Assembly (NCBI RefSeq): GCF_000337215.1 | Contig: NZ_AOHZ01000015.1 | Coordinates: 51,925-88,948 of the forward strand | Length of the DNA stretch: 37,024 bases | Source of the DNA: Natronolimnohabitans innermongolicus JCM 12255 | Lineage (GTDB): Archaea; Halobacteriota; Halobacteria; Halobacteriales; Natrialbaceae | Direction: 5' to 3' | In this document: positions 13,738-22,684 of the stretch, one piece after another | Numbering within the stretch: the stretch's first letter is position 1 | Layout of the letters: every line of letters begins with the position of its first letter | Position numbers and translations under genes: made by a program | The notes under the pieces: generated by a model | The model's database searches: none | Told to the model about the DNA's origin: nothing | What the model saw: the letters and a program-made list of their open reading frames with translations, nothing else

Positions 13738-15174
13738 ATGGGAATCTCACAGAAGATTTCGACGGATGTTCTTGTAACTACATTAGTGAAACTTTCGTTA
13801 AAAGTTCGTGGATTAATCGTCATTCCAATACTAACCATATACCTTGGCGCCGCTGACTACGGTGCATACGTTCAGATACTCGCAATTACAACACTTGTTG
13901 GACAAGTTGCCATATTGGGTTTAGATACAGGAATTGTTCAATATATACAGCAGTATAACGACGATGAAGCAGTTGTATATTGGTCAATTATGAGTCTAAT
14001 AATGGTTACTAGTGTGGTTTCTATACTAGTTGTGATAACTACGTCGTCATTGCTGTCACAGTATACACTTGGAACCACCGACTTCACCACTGCTTTTGTA
14101 ATTGGAGCAGGGCTTGTGCCCCTGACTATCGGATTTCGTCTTGGACAAGGATATTTGCGTGCTACTCGGCGAATCAAGATTTATTCATATTCTGATGCAG
14201 CCGAAGTATACCTTCATGTAGGGTCAATCACAGCAGTAGTCCTCTTAACTGAATGGGGGATTGTCGGTGTTATGGCAGCGGTCGTTGCCACTCGCTGTCT
14301 TGTAGTCCTTATAATGCACGCTGCAATCATATTTGAAGTGGGTTTTTCAAAACCTTCGTTAGCTCGTCTTCAAGCTTACTTGAACTACTCACTTCCAACA
14401 ATGGGTACAGATGTAGCACGTTCAACCTTAACACGTGCTGATCGTGTGCTTGTTGGGTTCTTCTTGGGAGCAAGTGCAGTTGGGGTCTACTCCGTGGCTT
14501 ACCAACTTGCCCAAGTAATGATGATTTACATTAGACCACTTTCTATCTCCCTCTTTCCTGAATTTTCCCGCCTTTGGTCCAACGACCCTACACAAATTCA
14601 AATGATTACTATACCGGGCCTACGATACTTTTTAGCCCTAGCAATTCCTTCAATTGGTGGTCTGTGGCTAGTCGGCCAAGACGTACTGAACCTTCTAACA
14701 ACATCAGAGATCGCTAGTTCTGCAGTTCCATTATTGATACTTCTCAGTGCTGGAATTCTCTTTCAGGGCTTAACTGAGATTTATACTCAACTGTTCTATG
14801 CAGCAGACAAAACGCGAATCCCGCTGATTATACAGGCATCATCTGCTATCATAAATGTTGTAGCGAATATTATTCTACTTCCTACTGTTGGTCTTGCTGG
14901 AGCCGCACTTGCAACACTCTTAGCGTATGGATTTGCAGCAACTACCACTGCTATTGGTTTTCAAGAATATCTTAAGATAATACCACCCCTCCAGACAGTT
15001 CTAGCACCAATTACAGGGACCACAGTGATGATAGTAGTATTCGCATCCCTGACTCTCAACTGGATTCTCACGATTGCTCTCGCACCCTTCCTCTATGGAC
15101 TTGTATTCTATGCAGCAGGTGGTATAGAGTATATAGAAATCAAGCGTCTGATGGACCATATTCGAACGATTTGA
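13738..15174 (+). CDS. Wzx-type polysaccharide flippase
   Basis: This is a 478-residue, very hydrophobic protein with about 12-14 membrane helices. It belongs to the oligosaccharide flippase family in the MATE/MOP superfamily. Typical features are VTTLVKLSLKVRGLIVIPIL at the N-terminus, LRATRRIKIYS after helix four, and the central ADRVLVGFFLGASAVGVYSV. Such proteins turn lipid-linked oligosaccharides from the cytoplasmic to the outer face of the membrane. It follows the asparagine-synthetase-like gene by four bases and converges on the minus-strand glycan operon. Codon use is AT-rich like its neighbours. Confidence 0.9.
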   Translation: MGISQKISTDVLVTTLVKLSLKVRGLIVIPILTIYLGAADYGAYVQILAITTLVGQVAILGLDTGIVQYIQQYNDDEAVVYWSIMSLIMVTSVVSILVVITTSSLLSQYTLGTTDFTTAFVIGAGLVPLTIGFRLGQGYLRATRRIKIYSYSDAAEVYLHVGSITAVVLLTEWGIVGVMAAVVATRCLVVLIMHAAIIFEVGFSKPSLARLQAYLNYSLPTMGTDVARSTLTRADRVLVGFFLGASAVGVYSVAYQLAQVMMIYIRPLSISLFPEFSRLWSNDPTQIQMITIPGLRYFLALAIPSIGGLWLVGQDVLNLLTTSEIASSAVPLLILLSAGILFQGLTEIYTQLFYAADKTRIPLIIQASSAIINVVANIILLPTVGLAGAALATLLAYGFAATTTAIGFQEYLKIIPPLQTVLAPITGTTVMIVVFASLTLNWILTIALAPFLYGLVFYAAGGIEYIEIKRLMDHIRTI

Positions 15175-15240
15175 TGAAAACTTGGGAGCTAGGACCTACC
15201 AATAGATTAATTGAATTACTCAATAATCGATTCCAAGCGG

Positions 15241-15693
15241 TTAAATCAACCAGTGTGCCACAGCAGTTTCGATACTATCTGTAGCTTCGATCGGAATATT
15301 AATACACTCATCAAACATATGATCGGTTTCGGGAGGGATCTCACCGAGCTCGACCCATGAATACTGTGTTGAACCTTGATCCTGAATACGCAGCGCAACA
15401 CTTACAGATTGAGTGGTACTACTACTCCGATTACGAACTGTCCCAGAAACCATAGTACACGACTCTTCTCGATCTTCTTGAGTTGCATCAATTTCGAGTA
15501 ATTCTAATGATCCTCGCAAGTCGCCACGGTCTTCAAACTCAAATGCGCGTTGTGCAGCACGGCGTTCAATTACCTGTTGTTCATTCCTCGAGTGCCTTCC
15601 ACTAACTATGACAGAACCAGTAGTTGCGACACTCACTGATCCTACTCCACCAACTGCGTACAGTAATGAACGACGATTTAATTCAGGAGACAT
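15241..15693 (-). CDS. Small exported protein, last gene of the glycan operon
   Basis: This is a 150-residue protein. The N-terminus NRRSLLYAVGGVGSVSVATT has twin arginines before a hydrophobic stretch, consistent with a Tat signal or anchor. The rest (about 60-150) is a beta-rich domain (CTMVSGTVRNRSSSTTQSVS, VALRIQDQGSTQYSWVELGE) resembling the FxLYD-type extracellular domain. It probably sits on the outer face of the membrane. The start is 8 bases from the polymerase stop. The function in glycan assembly is unknown. Confidence 0.7.
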   Translation of the reverse strand: MSPELNRRSLLYAVGGVGSVSVATTGSVIVSGRHSRNEQQVIERRAAQRAFEFEDRGDLRGSLELLEIDATQEDREESCTMVSGTVRNRSSSTTQSVSVALRIQDQGSTQYSWVELGEIPPETDHMFDECINIPIEATDSIETAVAHWLI

Positions 15694-15700
15694 AATTGTA

Positions 15701-17236
15701 TCAAGGGACGCTATTTACTCGTTTATTTGTGGCGAGAACCAAGATGCTACTGATTACTATCAAAATTGGAAGGAGTTCGATCAAAAGTGGAGCTAACAAA
15801 TTATTTTCCAGTCCCCGCCTACCAATAGAGACGAGAAGCATAGAATAGATGACTAACGCGAAGCCCGATGAATTTTCACGCCGAATTGAATAGTACATGA
15901 GTGCGAATATGACGCCAAGTAGAACACCCATTAGTATGATTCCAAGGTATCCTCCGTTAATGTAGTAATTTCCAACCGCTCCAGGTGGCGATCCACCTGA
16001 TCGTTCTGGATTTACGAGTCGTCGCAATAGGCCACCAACAGTTAGAACAGGCTTATCTTCCCACAATGATCGTGGAATGTAGTTAGTAAGCACTCGAAGA
16101 TAATAGGAACCATAATAATAATTCAGTTCAGATGGCACAACTTCGGTTAGAGCCAAAAAATTGTCTATCTCGCTATTGTGTATCCCTGCAGTAAGAATGG
16201 ATACAACATCGATATCATTGAATGCTGAACTAGGTGGTTGATTCTGCCGAAGCGCAGCAAGCACTGGGAGGATCAAGCCACTAAACAATAGACCTAGCCC
16301 TACAAAAATCGGATATGCCTTAGTAGGGATTTTATTCAGCATTCTTGGCATAAGTGCCGATCCCTGCGTCTTATTGAATGACCAACAATAATAGCAAAAT
16401 ACGAATACGACAATAGCGATGCTTAGTGAAACGCCTCTTTGACCAAGTATAAGAAAGAAGCTCATGACTAATGGAAGAGCCCCTATCTGGAATAGTGAAG
16501 GGAATTTTCCAGAAATAACTGACGAAGCTAGCCATAAGAAGTAACCAACATATATAAGTCGGGCAATCATGGTGAAAATATAATATCCAGAGAAAAGCTG
16601 ACTGCGAGGCGTAGTTTCAGTATATAATATGAAAGGGTCCTGTGCAAGTGGGCCACGTATGAAAAGATATGCAAACGCCAATAGACCAACTCCGATAAAT
16701 AAGAAAGCAAACCGTTGAGTGATTATGGCTGTGGATCCAGTGCCTCCATCAACTAAATTTAGAATTCGGTAAATCCCGGATCGAGGTGTTTTGAAATTGT
16801 TGGGTGTTCTATTTAACATTTGGAAAGATACATTCTGAAGATACGGTTTTCCCCATTTCAGTGTCCCATAATATCCGACAATAGTACTAGAGAATACAAG
16901 TAATAATGCACCTCCATAGAGGAGAAAACCTTCTGTATACCCATATGATATTATTTCATATCTCCATTCCCACTCCTGCAAATACACACGATCAAACAGT
17001 GCAACTGCCAACATTGCAGTAAATATGGAGTGAAAAATGATCGGTTCGAAGATATCAAATCGTCCACTGCGAATTGAAAGGTACCATGGCAGACAAATCA
17101 CCACAAAGAGAGAGCCAAGGAGTAGCGGCAACAGTGATTGTTGTTCTACCGATAGAAATCCGACTAACACAGCTATTGAGATAAGAACACCAATGAAGAG
17201 GTGATCAATATACTTCGGAGACTTAAATTCAATCAT
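15701..17236 (-). CDS. Wzy-like oligosaccharide repeat-unit polymerase
   Basis: This is a 511-residue membrane protein with roughly 12 predicted helices. A long outer loop between late helices carries YIPRSLWEDKP and GAVGNYYINGGYLG, the pattern seen in O-antigen/oligosaccharide repeat-unit polymerases. These join lipid-linked repeat units into a chain after flipping. The gene is very AT-rich for a haloarchaeon. It lies 3 bp after the sulfatase-like gene and 8 bp before the exported protein. With the flippase and the initiating transferase it completes a Wzx/Wzy-type set. No Wzz-type chain-length regulator is visible in the window. Confidence 0.8.
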   Translation of the reverse strand: MIEFKSPKYIDHLFIGVLISIAVLVGFLSVEQQSLLPLLLGSLFVVICLPWYLSIRSGRFDIFEPIIFHSIFTAMLAVALFDRVYLQEWEWRYEIISYGYTEGFLLYGGALLLVFSSTIVGYYGTLKWGKPYLQNVSFQMLNRTPNNFKTPRSGIYRILNLVDGGTGSTAIITQRFAFLFIGVGLLAFAYLFIRGPLAQDPFILYTETTPRSQLFSGYYIFTMIARLIYVGYFLWLASSVISGKFPSLFQIGALPLVMSFFLILGQRGVSLSIAIVVFVFCYYCWSFNKTQGSALMPRMLNKIPTKAYPIFVGLGLLFSGLILPVLAALRQNQPPSSAFNDIDVVSILTAGIHNSEIDNFLALTEVVPSELNYYYGSYYLRVLTNYIPRSLWEDKPVLTVGGLLRRLVNPERSGGSPPGAVGNYYINGGYLGIILMGVLLGVIFALMYYSIRRENSSGFALVIYSMLLVSIGRRGLENNLLAPLLIELLPILIVISSILVLATNKRVNSVP

Positions 17237-17239
17237 CTT

Positions 17240-18703
17240 TCAGAGATAACCCAGATCCTCAAGTCGCTGCTTGGTTCCTTGTTCGACATCAGCGTCTGTA
17301 TTTGAATCACTACTAGATGGTAGCATACAATCTCCAAGCTGATTTTTAATTTGACTAGCTAACTCGCCATGTATTTCAGGATGCTCGGCTGCAATATTCT
17401 GGTTTTCATTTGGATCCTCACAAATATTGTATAATTCATTACCGCCGTCCGTTCCTTTAATAAATTTCCATTCTTTTGTGCGAATTGCTCTCAATCCTCG
17501 GTCGTACTGCCGAACGGATTCAGAAAGTCCATCGATGCGTTCCTCAAGGGAAGTCATAGACGGCTGTGGAACCATATACTCAGCGAAAGCCGCCTCACGA
17601 TCAGTTTCCTTGATAAGACTCTGTGAACCGTTCGTACTATGCTCACTAACTGTTTCACCTGCGAGATCCATGAAAGTAGCATACAAGTCTTTGACTTCAA
17701 CGAGATCAGTTCGATTACTACCTGAATCAAACGTCTCTGGATATCGCGCGATCAGTGGAACGTGTAGAAGCGTATCATAGAGGCAGTACTGGTGGTCCAT
17801 TAGTCCGTGTTCGCCGATATTCTCACCGTGGTCACCGACGACGAACAGCGCAGTATTCTCTAGTTCCCCTCGCTCATCGAGCCAATCGTACAACTTTCCA
17901 ATTCGATGATCGAGATAGCGGAGCTCACTGCGATAGAGTGATTTCAGGGCTTCAAAATCACGCTCATCCATTTCTTCGTTTCCAGCAATATACGCCCACG
18001 GGTCCTGATTAACGGACGTAGCGAATTCGTAGTCGGCATCCGAATCGAAAAACTCTGATCGATATCCTCGAGGCGGTCGATACTCGAGATGTGGCTCGAG
18101 ATAATTAGCGAAGAGGAAAAACGGCCGATCGGCATCACGCTGTTTTTTAAACCACCGTTTGATCCGATAATTAGTCAAGTACGCACCATCATCGTACCGT
18201 TTTCGAAATAGCTGTGTGTACAGCGCATTACAGAACGTTTTGTATCCATCACGGCTGAACAACTCTTTTCCGACCGCCAGTGCCTGGCTAACTGTTCCTC
18301 GGTTTTCTTTTGCGATCGTCGCTAGATCAGCACCACCCTCGAATAATTGCCAGCTCGTAATAAAGTCCTCAAACCCACGATCGAATCCAAACTCTGGATT
18401 CACCCACATATTATTCGAGAAGGCCACTGTCTGATATCCCTGTTCCTGGACTCGTTCTGCGACAGTTGGAACGTCAGGGTCGAAATATCTCGAGTCTGCA
18501 TACGTCCCGTGATCGGACGTGTACTGACCCGTAAACATTGATGCGTGAGATGGAAGCGTCCACGGTCCTGTGGTAAAGGCGTTCGTGAACGTAACACCGT
18601 CATCAGCTATTTGATGAAGGTTAGGCATCACGTCCCTATTTTCGAGGACAGTACTCGCACGGGCCGTATCCATCACTATTAGAACGATGTTCGGTTTGCT
18701 CAT
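17240..18703 (-). CDS. Sulfatase-fold hydrolase or phosphoglycerol transferase
   Basis: This is a 487-residue member of the alkaline-phosphatase/sulfatase superfamily. Metal-binding D12 (NIVLIVMDTARAS) and the distal DHGENIGEHGL are present. The nucleophile region reads GPWTLPSHASMFTG: Thr49 stands where a formylglycine sulfatase has Cys or Ser. The enzyme therefore cannot be a classical sulfatase and is closer to LtaS/OpgB-type phosphoglycerol transferases or phosphatases. No membrane anchor or signal is evident. A tail ending RLEDLGYL is shared with other haloarchaeal members. It could remove or transfer an anionic group on the glycan. It is 79 bp downstream of the glycosyltransferase gene. 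Confidence 0.8.
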   Translation of the reverse strand: MSKPNIVLIVMDTARASTVLENRDVMPNLHQIADDGVTFTNAFTTGPWTLPSHASMFTGQYTSDHGTYADSRYFDPDVPTVAERVQEQGYQTVAFSNNMWVNPEFGFDRGFEDFITSWQLFEGGADLATIAKENRGTVSQALAVGKELFSRDGYKTFCNALYTQLFRKRYDDGAYLTNYRIKRWFKKQRDADRPFFLFANYLEPHLEYRPPRGYRSEFFDSDADYEFATSVNQDPWAYIAGNEEMDERDFEALKSLYRSELRYLDHRIGKLYDWLDERGELENTALFVVGDHGENIGEHGLMDHQYCLYDTLLHVPLIARYPETFDSGSNRTDLVEVKDLYATFMDLAGETVSEHSTNGSQSLIKETDREAAFAEYMVPQPSMTSLEERIDGLSESVRQYDRGLRAIRTKEWKFIKGTDGGNELYNICEDPNENQNIAAEHPEIHGELASQIKNQLGDCMLPSSSDSNTDADVEQGTKQRLEDLGYL

Positions 18704-18782
18704 TTGCTATGGGGAGGTAGCGACGGTGATTGATTCGAAGGTTATTGTTTCCATTTCCGATCAATTATATGAATTTGGCTAT

Positions 18783-19994
18783 TCACGAGGTTTTCATTGC
18801 GGCTTCGACGAGTTCCGATTTCGTCCGTCTCATGCGATCAATAACGTCGTCCGGATTGAACTCCTGACACCGTTTTCTACTTTTATGTTTCGCTCGCTCG
18901 AGTGCTTTTGGATTGTTCATGTATGCATTGATCGCATTACCTATTTCCGAGGCACTCCGAGGTGGGACCACCTTTCCGACGTCACCGATTGCCCACGCAG
19001 ACCCACCAGTATCAGTGACGATTAGCGCACAGCCGGACTGCATCCCCTCGAGGATTGTTCGGCTAAACGGTTCTGGCCAACTCGCTGGGTGGACAAAAAT
19101 ATCGGCCGAGTCGTAGTAGTCTCGCAGTTCGTGATTCTCTACAAATCCGTGGAATTGGACGGTTGAGTCGCCCGAAACACGTTTGGTTATTTCTTCTAGT
19201 CGTTCTTTTTCGTCACCTTCTCCGACAACATCGAGAATTACCGGTGAATCCACGTAAGAGAGTGATTCAATGAGTGAATCTATCCCTTTCTCGGCACTAA
19301 GACGGCCCACATATAGAACTCGTAGTTGGTTATTGGAGGTATCTATCGACGGCTCATCGTCCATGAAATCTGGATTGTAGAAGTTCGGAATTACCGTGAT
19401 TCTATCGCCGTCGATTCCGTATTCAGAGTAAATCTCTTTGACGCGTGGACTCACTGCATAGTATTTATCGACGCAGTTTCCCCACTTCGAAAAAACGTTT
19501 GACTGCATCACGAACAGTGGTGACTTCAGCGCTCGAGTGGTCAGATCATCTGATGAGTGTTGAAGTCGATCGATCACCGAGCAGTTCTTATGACACTCCC
19601 CATCCATCTCCGAAACGTTTGAACAGAACATACTGTACTGGTTCAACCGACAGAGAACGGGCGTCGAGCCCCCGTCTCGACGGTATTTACCAGCGTACGG
19701 AGCGATCAGCGGACTGAAGACGTGATAGACGTCGGACGTCGACTCCCACTCGTCGAAGACGTCCACGATCGGTCGAGCAGTCAGTAACGACTGCTTCGAG
19801 ACGCTGCGCTCGTACACGTCGTATTCTCGGTCGGGGAACGGATCGTTGTCCGAGGAGAGATTTAACGTCACGACGTTGACCTCGTGGCCGCGCTCGACGA
19901 GCGTCCGAGCGATGAGGTCGAGGCTGAAGTTGGAGCCACCCTGGGACTTGTTGACCTTGTTCGCGACGATCGTGACAGTGAAATCTTCAGTCAT
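18783..19994 (-). CDS. GT4-family glycosyltransferase
   Basis: This is a 403-residue GT-B enzyme. The N-terminal Rossmann domain begins TVTIVANKVNKSQGGSNFSL. The C-terminal donor-binding domain starts near LRVLYVGRLSAEKGID and contains the E-x7-E motif in WPEPFSRTILEGMQSG, followed by VTDTGG. GT4 enzymes are retaining and use nucleotide sugars. It shares 8 bp with the kinase-like gene upstream. It most likely adds a sugar to the lipid-linked repeat unit; donor and acceptor cannot be read from sequence. Confidence 0.88.
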   Translation of the reverse strand: MTEDFTVTIVANKVNKSQGGSNFSLDLIARTLVERGHEVNVVTLNLSSDNDPFPDREYDVYERSVSKQSLLTARPIVDVFDEWESTSDVYHVFSPLIAPYAGKYRRDGGSTPVLCRLNQYSMFCSNVSEMDGECHKNCSVIDRLQHSSDDLTTRALKSPLFVMQSNVFSKWGNCVDKYYAVSPRVKEIYSEYGIDGDRITVIPNFYNPDFMDDEPSIDTSNNQLRVLYVGRLSAEKGIDSLIESLSYVDSPVILDVVGEGDEKERLEEITKRVSGDSTVQFHGFVENHELRDYYDSADIFVHPASWPEPFSRTILEGMQSGCALIVTDTGGSAWAIGDVGKVVPPRSASEIGNAINAYMNNPKALERAKHKSRKRCQEFNPDDVIDRMRRTKSELVEAAMKTS

Positions 19995-20646
19995 GGGTAC
20001 TAGTGTGAGCCGCTAGTGTCTCGGTGAGAACTTCGGAGTGAACGTCCTCGATAGATTGTTCGCTAGTATCGATCGGAACGGTGGTACTGTTCGAGAGGAC
20101 GCGACGACAGATCGCGTCGACACACGCTTTCTTTCGTTCGTGTTGCTCGAGCGTCGTTCGACCGTCGGATTCGCGTTCCCACGCAACATCCGGTCGCGTA
20201 TCGAGCCAGAAGACGAGATCTGGATCCGGGACGAGCCGTCTGAGTTTGGCCAGCCAGTCGGCGTTGTACCGGTACTTCCAGTTGACCCTGACGAGGTCGT
20301 CGTACAGGTACCGATCCAGAATGATAACGTCGGCATCTCTGTTCGCGACGACGTTGTACCAGCTCTGCCAGGTGCCTCGGTAGAGAAAGAACAGCCCCAT
20401 CGGCTGGAACGTCTTCGAGCCACCAGATTTGCTCGACTCACGACCGCCGTCGGACAGCTGTACCTCGTCCTCTCGATCGAGGAACGCCTCGCCAACTCGA
20501 TCTTTGAGCTTTCGCGTCACGCTGAGGTTGGGTCCCGTCAGATGCTCGTATCTCGCGTCGATGCCGCGCTCGCGGAGTGCATCACGGAGACGCTCCGCTT
20601 GCGTCGTCTTTCCGGATCCGTCGACGCCCGTAAACACGACGATCAT
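19987..20646 (-). CDS. Thymidylate-kinase-like P-loop kinase in the glycan operon
   Basis: From the ATG at 20646 this is a 219-residue protein starting MIVVFTGVDGSGKTTQAERL. The Walker A loop GVDGSGKT is at about 7-14, and a lid or LID-like arginine region is in RESDGRTTLEQHERKK. DVIILDRYLYDDLVR matches the DRY motif of thymidylate kinases. The overall length is right for dTMP kinase, but the gene is embedded between a nucleotidyltransferase-like gene (4-bp overlap) and a GT4 gene (8-bp overlap). It may therefore phosphorylate a sugar-related or other small substrate. A longer frame starting at 20727 would overlap the previous gene heavily and is rejected. Confidence 0.8.
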   Translation of the reverse strand: MIVVFTGVDGSGKTTQAERLRDALRERGIDARYEHLTGPNLSVTRKLKDRVGEAFLDREDEVQLSDGGRESSKSGGSKTFQPMGLFFLYRGTWQSWYNVVANRDADVIILDRYLYDDLVRVNWKYRYNADWLAKLRRLVPDPDLVFWLDTRPDVAWERESDGRTTLEQHERKKACVDAICRRVLSNSTTVPIDTSEQSIEDVHSEVLTETLAAHTSTHD

Positions 20647-21524
20647 TTGACCACCTGCAATCCGTACTGCGCGTAGTGTGAGAGTAATTCCGGTCCGCCG
20701 GTCACGCCACTCGCGTGCGACCGCCACACCCGAAACAGGTCTCGGTGAGAGTACTCGACGGGAAGCTCAACACGGCTCTCCTCGGTACAGATACCGTCAG
20801 CAGTCTCGGTAACGAGTTCGACCGCCTCGAGCAGTCGCAGCGCTTCCAACAAGTCGCGGTCGCGAACCTCGCTGAACGTCTCGAGCAAGTACGCCTCGCC
20901 CAGCGTTAGCTCGTAGTTCTCGAACGCCGAGTGGGCACAGTGAATCAACCAATCCAACTGCTCGATCGGATACTGAACGCCGTCGATCCGACGGGTATGC
21001 TCGAGCACGAGCGAGGCCGGCACGTACGTAAAGCCGTTCCACGAGACCGAATCGTGAACGTGAATCGGGTGCCGATCCGCGTGCTCGAGCATGAACTTCC
21101 CCGGTTCGGTTCGCGCGATCGGATGCTCCCGAAGCGTCGTTCGGTACCAGCCGTCCTCCAAAAACGCCGAAATTGCCTCACCACGCGACTTGGGGTTGAC
21201 GAGGAGGTTGAGATCCCAGCTGCGATACTCGAAGGGGAACCGCGTCTTGATGATCGCGTAGTCGATCCCCAACTCGGACAGCCGCGAGTCGACGAACCCC
21301 AGATCGCGCTCGAAGGCGTCGAACTGTCTGTCCTCGGCCCACAGTTCTTCCCTGACCGACTCGGTTCCGAACCCCTCGGACTCGAGGTACTTGAGGTACG
21401 GATAGCCGATCTTGTTTGCCCGTGCTGCGGGTAGATACTGGACCGGATCCGACGCCTCTCCATCCGCAACGATGTTCAGGAACAACTCGACGACGTCTCG
21501 ATTGTGTTGATGTTGTGAACTCAC
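20643..21524 (-). CDS. Nucleotidyltransferase-like protein (NTP_transf_5 type)
   Basis: This is a 293-residue protein. FVDSRLSELGIDYAIIKTRF, then SWDLNLLVN, matches the core of the uncharacterised nucleotidyltransferase family found in capsule and glycan loci, where D-x-D coordinates metal. Here the motif reads DLN, so the second acidic position is Asn and activity may be altered. The C-terminal half is helical (DWLIHCAHSAFENYELTLGE). It overlaps the upstream GT4 gene by 4 bp and the kinase-like gene by 3 bp, so it is strictly co-translated with both. Confidence 0.65.
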   Translation of the reverse strand: MSSQHQHNRDVVELFLNIVADGEASDPVQYLPAARANKIGYPYLKYLESEGFGTESVREELWAEDRQFDAFERDLGFVDSRLSELGIDYAIIKTRFPFEYRSWDLNLLVNPKSRGEAISAFLEDGWYRTTLREHPIARTEPGKFMLEHADRHPIHVHDSVSWNGFTYVPASLVLEHTRRIDGVQYPIEQLDWLIHCAHSAFENYELTLGEAYLLETFSEVRDRDLLEALRLLEAVELVTETADGICTEESRVELPVEYSHRDLFRVWRSHASGVTGGPELLSHYAQYGLQVVK

Positions 21525-22684
21525 TGACCCACCACCTCGGTGAACACTGCTTCGTACTGATCGACAACGGACGTGGTTGAAAAGTCTCGCTCTATGCGCT
21601 CGCGTGCCGACTGCCCGAGTTCACGCCGGAGCTCTGCATCGTCGAGCAGCGTCGCCAACGACTCCGCTAACAGCTCGGAATCCGGGCGATCGATCAGAAG
21701 CCCGTCCTCCTGGTGTGCGATCATATCCGGAAGGCCACCGATTCGCGTCGCGACCGGCGGCGTCGCACACGACATGGCCTCGAGCGCCGCCACCGGATAG
21801 TCGGCGGGGCCGACGGTCGTTCGGAACGGAACGGCGAAGACGTCCGAGCGAGCGAGAAACGCCGGCACGTCCTGGACGATCCCGAACGCGTGGATATCCG
21901 GGTCCCGTTCGATCCGTTTCCAGAGTTCAGACTCGGATCGTTCCGACCGCACCTCGAGACCGAGCGCGAGTGTCGCGTCCCGCTCCTCCGGTAACGACTG
22001 GAACGCGTCGACGAGGATGTCGAGCCCCTTCTGATCGTTGAGGCTCCCCAGGTAGCCGATAACTGGAGAGTCGGTCTCGAAGAGGTCGAATCGAGAGTCG
22101 GCCTCGGGTGCGTACTCATCGACGTCGAGTCCGTTGTGGATCACGTCCACGCGGTCGCGCGTCGCACTCGAGAGCGACCGCGCGACGTTGTCGGTGACGC
22201 CGACGAACCGATCGTTCCCGCGCAACCACAGCTTCGAGAGGTGCACCGACTGGATCAGATCGTAGACCGTGCTACCCGAAGATTGGCCGATTGGACAGTA
22301 CTGAACGTGGACTGACGGACAGCCCAGGACGCTACTGAGCGAACCGATGATGCCCCAGATCGTAAAGCCCGTATGAACGGACACCACGTCGAGTTCGCCA
22401 TCGTTCGCTAACTGCCGAATCCGCTGGACGGCGTACCTCGAGAAGGTGGTCAGATACCGCGGTGAGCCGTGTTCGTGCGGGCAGTCGATACTGTACACGT
22501 CGGCCCAGGTGAGCGGCCCGAGGTAGTCTTCGGCCGCATCACGCGGCTTCGTCGTGATGATCGTGATCTCGTGGCCGCGCTCCGCGAGGGCCTTGGAGAC
22601 GGTGACGACGTTGTTTACGTTTCCGCCCATGAACGCGCCGCCCTCCTGGTGGCCGATCTCGGTTGCGACGAATCCGATCTTCAT
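21521..22684 (-). CDS. GT4-family glycosyltransferase
   Basis: This is a 387-residue GT-B enzyme from the ATG at 22684 (MKIGFVATEIGHQEGGAFMG), which overlaps the upstream stop as ATGA. The acceptor domain includes NVNNVVTVSKALAERGHEIT. The donor domain begins VIGYLGSLNDQKGLDILVDA and ends with the AALEAMSCATPPVATRIGG form of the conserved E-x7-E region. It acts at the cytoplasmic face on the lipid-linked glycan; the sugar donor is not predictable. The more distant ATG (22747) is rejected because it overlaps the preceding gene by 67 bp. Confidence 0.86.
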   Translation of the reverse strand: MKIGFVATEIGHQEGGAFMGGNVNNVVTVSKALAERGHEITIITTKPRDAAEDYLGPLTWADVYSIDCPHEHGSPRYLTTFSRYAVQRIRQLANDGELDVVSVHTGFTIWGIIGSLSSVLGCPSVHVQYCPIGQSSGSTVYDLIQSVHLSKLWLRGNDRFVGVTDNVARSLSSATRDRVDVIHNGLDVDEYAPEADSRFDLFETDSPVIGYLGSLNDQKGLDILVDAFQSLPEERDATLALGLEVRSERSESELWKRIERDPDIHAFGIVQDVPAFLARSDVFAVPFRTTVGPADYPVAALEAMSCATPPVATRIGGLPDMIAHQEDGLLIDRPDSELLAESLATLLDDAELRRELGQSARERIERDFSTTSVVDQYEAVFTEVVGQ

